Part shown: piece after piece, positions 5,531 to 7,891 of the stretch
How the letters are laid out: the number at the start of each line of letters is the position of its first letter
Position numbering within the stretch: the stretch's first letter is position 1
Assembly (NCBI GenBank): GCA_011391455.1
Contig: JAABQN010000089.1
Span: 1-7,891 of the forward strand
Origin: Nitrospiraceae bacterium
GTDB taxonomy: Bacteria > Nitrospirota > Nitrospiria > Nitrospirales > Nitrospiraceae
Length of the DNA: 7,891 bases
Reading direction: 5' to 3'
The notes under the pieces: model-generated
What the model saw: only the letters and a program-made list of their open reading frames with translations
Database searches by the model: none
Told to the model about the DNA's origin: nothing
Program-made: the position numbers and the translations under genes

Positions 5531-7204
5531 ATGCCGAAGGAGTTAAAACTCTTAAGCCGCAACCTGTTGGCCGGTCCCGATCGGGCTCCGGCCCGTGCGA
5601 TGTTGAAAGCCGTTGGATTCACCGACGAAGACCTGTCTCGTCCGATCATCGGTGTCGCCAACACCTGGATCGAAGTCATGCCCTGCAACTTCCACCTGCG
5701 CCGATTGTCGGAACGGGTGAAGGCCGGCATCCGAGCCGCAGGCGGCACTCCCATCGAGTACAACACCATCGCCGTGTCGGATGGTATTTCGATGGGGACC
5801 GAAGGGATGAAGGCTTCGTTGATCAGTCGAGAAGTGATTGCCGACTCAATCGAACTCGTGGCCCGTGGACACCTGTTCGACGGAGTGGTCGCATTGTCAG
5901 GCTGTGACAAAACCATTCCCGGTACCGTGATGGCCCTCGCTCGCCTGAACCTGCCGTCGGTCATGCTCTACGGCGGCTCGATCATGCCGGGCCAATTCCA
6001 AGGCCATGACGTGACCATTCAAGACGTGTTCGAAGCGGTCGGGAAACATGCGGCTGGCACGATGAGCAGCGCCGAGCTCAAGGATCTCGAAGACCATGCC
6101 TGCCCGGGCCCCGGCGCCTGTGGCGGTCAGTTCACGGCCAACACCATGGCGATCGCGTTCGAATTCCTCGGCATCTCGCCGATGGGTCGTAACGGGGTGC
6201 CGGCCATGGATCAGAAGAAAGACGATGTGGCCTTCGAGTGCGGAAAGATGGTCATGGATCTGCTGAAGCGAGACATCCGGCCCCGCCAGATCATCACGCG
6301 AAAATCGTTGGAAAATGCCATTGCCGCGGTCGCGACGACCGGAGGCTCGACGAATGCGGTTCTGCATCTCCTTGCGATCGCGCGCGAAGCTAATATCAAA
6401 TTGGACATCGACGACTTCGACAAGATCAATCGGAAGGTGCCGTTGCTTGCCGATCTGAAACCAGGTGGACGATTTACCGCTTCGGACCTCTATGCGGCTG
6501 GAGGAACCACGTTGGTCGCCAAACGGTTGCTCGATGCAGGCATATTGCACGAGCGCCAGCCAACCGTGACCGGTCGCACGATTGGAGAGGAGGCCAAGGA
6601 GGCCAAGGAAACATCCGGTCAGCAAGTCCTCCGGCCACTATCCAATCCAATCAAGCAGACCGGCGGGCTCGTGATTCTACGGGGGAATCTAGCTCCTGAA
6701 GGCTGCGTCGTGAAGGTGGCAGGACACTCGATCATGACCTTCCGTGGTCCTGCTAAAGTGTATGACCGGGAAGAGGATGCCTTTGTCGCCGTGCAATCCC
6801 GCCAAATCAAAGCGGGCGATGTTGTGGTAATTCGGTATGAAGGCCCGTCCGGCGGACCAGGCATGAGAGAAATGCTTGGCGTGACCGCGGCTATCGTCGG
6901 CGCAGGTTTGGGCGATTCCGTCGCACTGCTTACCGACGGCCGCTTCTCCGGCGCCACCCATGGGTTGATGGCAGGCCATGTCGCACCGGAAGCGATCAAG
7001 GGAGGTCCGATCGGCGCCGTCAAAAACGGTGACATCATTGTCTTCGATATCGCCAAACGGACGCTGACCTTAGAACTCTCGCAGAAAGAGATCAAAGCCA
7101 GGCTTAAGAAGGTCAAACAGCCGTTGCCTCGCTATACCTCCGGTGTCATGGGCAAATACGCGCGACATGTCTCGTCTGCCTCAGAAGGGGCCATTACGAC
7201 ATAG
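5531..7204 (+). CDS. ilvD: Dihydroxy-acid dehydratase
   Basis: The 557-residue enzyme has the standard length of the IlvD/Edd family. It removes water from 2,3-dihydroxy-3-methylbutanoate and -pentanoate to give the 2-keto acids for valine, leucine (with pantothenate) and isoleucine, in the cytoplasm. Three cysteines expected to bind the 2Fe-2S cluster are present: C52 (MPCN), C125 (SGCDKT) and C197 (GPGACGGQFTANTM). K127 in GCDKT is the lysine that is carbamylated to hold Mg in known structures. D84, in AVSDGISMGTEGM (81-93), is a likely metal ligand. The C-terminal motif LTDGRFSGATHG (467-478) contains S473, the proposed catalytic base. The three cysteines favour true IlvD over 6-phosphogluconate dehydratase. 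The end (HVSSASEGAITT) is typical and complete. A 9-bp tandem repeat adds EAKEAK at 354-359. It probably shares a transcript with the upstream Spy-like gene, and its last 11 bases overlap the convergent methyltransferase gene. Confidence 0.97.
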   Translation: MPKELKLLSRNLLAGPDRAPARAMLKAVGFTDEDLSRPIIGVANTWIEVMPCNFHLRRLSERVKAGIRAAGGTPIEYNTIAVSDGISMGTEGMKASLISREVIADSIELVARGHLFDGVVALSGCDKTIPGTVMALARLNLPSVMLYGGSIMPGQFQGHDVTIQDVFEAVGKHAAGTMSSAELKDLEDHACPGPGACGGQFTANTMAIAFEFLGISPMGRNGVPAMDQKKDDVAFECGKMVMDLLKRDIRPRQIITRKSLENAIAAVATTGGSTNAVLHLLAIAREANIKLDIDDFDKINRKVPLLADLKPGGRFTASDLYAAGGTTLVAKRLLDAGILHERQPTVTGRTIGEEAKEAKETSGQQVLRPLSNPIKQTGGLVILRGNLAPEGCVVKVAGHSIMTFRGPAKVYDREEDAFVAVQSRQIKAGDVVVIRYEGPSGGPGMREMLGVTAAIVGAGLGDSVALLTDGRFSGATHGLMAGHVAPEAIKGGPIGAVKNGDIIVFDIAKRTLTLELSQKEIKARLKKVKQPLPRYTSGVMGKYARHVSSASEGAITT

Positions 7205-7891
7205 CTTCCGTTGGGACACCACTCAAGGCGGGCTTCTCCATGAAGACCGTCAGCACAGAGGTCACGGCGTCGTCATACTGATACTTGTGCAAGTAGCCGA
7301 GTTGCGGGAGGAGACGGACCGTGTGGTCGCTCACCGTTGCTTCGTGCGCACGCATCACAAACCCTGTCTCAGCAAACAGCCCTATCCAGTCTGACTGTCT
7401 AAGTCGATTGACATAGGAACTCCGGTTCCACCTCATCAAATTCCACAGCCATTCTGGATACCGCAGGCAATGGAATACTCTATCGGGATAGGATTTATTT
7501 TGTCCGTAAAACGAATGGTCACCGAGGTCTATGACGGAGACGAGCCTCCCTCCAGGCCGTAGAATTCTGAAACATTCCTGGACGGTCATGAATGGATAGC
7601 GAACATGTTCGAGCGCCGTGTATGAACAAATCAGATCGATAGATTCTGCCGACAACGGCATTGCCCTGCCATCGTAGACCACATAAGCGATCTGCTTCTC
7701 CCTCGCCTGATCAGGGGATAAGTAATCGACTACATCGATCGCCGTGCAACTCTTTGCACCTGCTGCCTTGGCCCTCTCAAGCACCTCAAGGGTGTGCCCA
7801 GGACCAATTTCCAGAACATCTTTCCCCGACATGGATGCAAATCGCGAATAGAGATCAAACACTCGACCGACCATCTCTTGATCGGCATTGA
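7194..7891 (-). CDS. SAM-dependent methyltransferase, Methyltransf_11 type (start probably outside window)
   Basis: Counting from the ATG at 7874, the protein has 226 residues. The SAM-binding loop is DVLEIGPGHT (19-28), followed by the acidic end of beta-2 (AIDVVDY, 45-51), YDGRAMPLSAESIDLICSY (67-85) with TALEHV (86-91), and RILRPGGRLVSVIDLGD (103-119). This order defines a class I methyltransferase of the Methyltransf_11 group. The C-terminal part (120-226), rich in Trp, Tyr and Arg, probably forms the acceptor cap. The frame stays open upstream of this ATG to the window edge (encoding NADQE before it), and no ribosome binding site is visible before it, so the real start is likely further right. 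The stop TAA (7196-7194) lies inside the end of ilvD, an 11-bp tail-to-tail overlap. The substrate is unknown. Enzymes of this look often occur in polysaccharide clusters, which may continue to the right. Confidence 0.85.
   Translation of the reverse strand, partial: NADQEMVGRVFDLYSRFASMSGKDVLEIGPGHTLEVLERAKAAGAKSCTAIDVVDYLSPDQAREKQIAYVVYDGRAMPLSAESIDLICSYTALEHVRYPFMTVQECFRILRPGGRLVSVIDLGDHSFYGQNKSYPDRVFHCLRYPEWLWNLMRWNRSSYVNRLRQSDWIGLFAETGFVMRAHEATVSDHTVRLLPQLGYLHKYQYDDAVTSVLTVFMEKPALSGVPTEAMS

Noticed and set aside
5897..6625. Long antisense frame (242 codons) within ilvD
   Set aside because: It lies opposite a highly conserved gene; its openness follows from the codon bias of ilvD, and the translation shows no recognisable domain.
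1..7891. CRISPR array, tRNA, insertion sequence or phage attachment site
   Set aside because: No spaced repeats, cloverleaf-like sequence, transposase-like protein or matching terminal repeats were seen on reading the window.

Overview
The window is an ordinary-looking chromosomal stretch of a moderately GC-rich bacterium. It carries two partial genes at its edges, four complete protein genes and one doubtful reading frame in the only large gap. Gene density is high, two genes start with GTG, and ribosome binding sites of the GGAG/AAGGAGG type are clear. Protein style (the IlvD sequence, a B12-binding radical SAM protein beside sugar-related genes, an LTxxQ periplasmic protein) would suit a Nitrospirota (Nitrospira-like) or another Gram-negative environmental lineage. 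That assignment is an inference from general resemblance, not from a search. No RNA genes, insertion sequences, CRISPR arrays or strong terminators were seen.

Left block (1-4262, + strand): three genes read as one likely operon. They are the 3' part of a class I SAM-dependent methyltransferase (1-651), a B12-binding-domain radical SAM enzyme (696-2228), and a large multi-pass GT-C-type glycosyltransferase (2229-4262). The stop codon of the second gene directly abuts the GTG of the third. Together they look like part of a cluster that builds or modifies a lipid-linked or cell-surface glycan, but no substrate can be read from the sequence.

Middle gap (4263-4879): about 617 bases without a confident gene. 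A minus-strand frame (4296-4673) has a codon-position GC pattern typical of coding DNA in its C-terminal half but no good start or ribosome binding site, so it may be a gene remnant or an unrecognised small gene. The rest should hold the leader and promoter of the next unit, and contains a perfect 10-bp palindrome.

Right block: a small secreted LTxxQ/Spy-CpxP-like protein with His/Gly/Met-rich ends (4880-5497) sits 33 bp upstream of ilvD (5531-7204), which encodes dihydroxy-acid dehydratase, a 2Fe-2S enzyme of branched-chain amino acid synthesis. There is no visible terminator between them, so they may be co-transcribed. From the other side, a minus-strand SAM methyltransferase (7194-7891, truncated by the window edge) converges on ilvD, and the two genes overlap tail to tail by 11 bp.

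No clear new defence or mobile system was found. The points most worth a second look are the methyltransferase/radical SAM/GT-C trio, the putative metal-binding Spy-like protein coupled to a metal-sensitive Fe-S enzyme, and the unexplained minus-strand coding signal in the gap.
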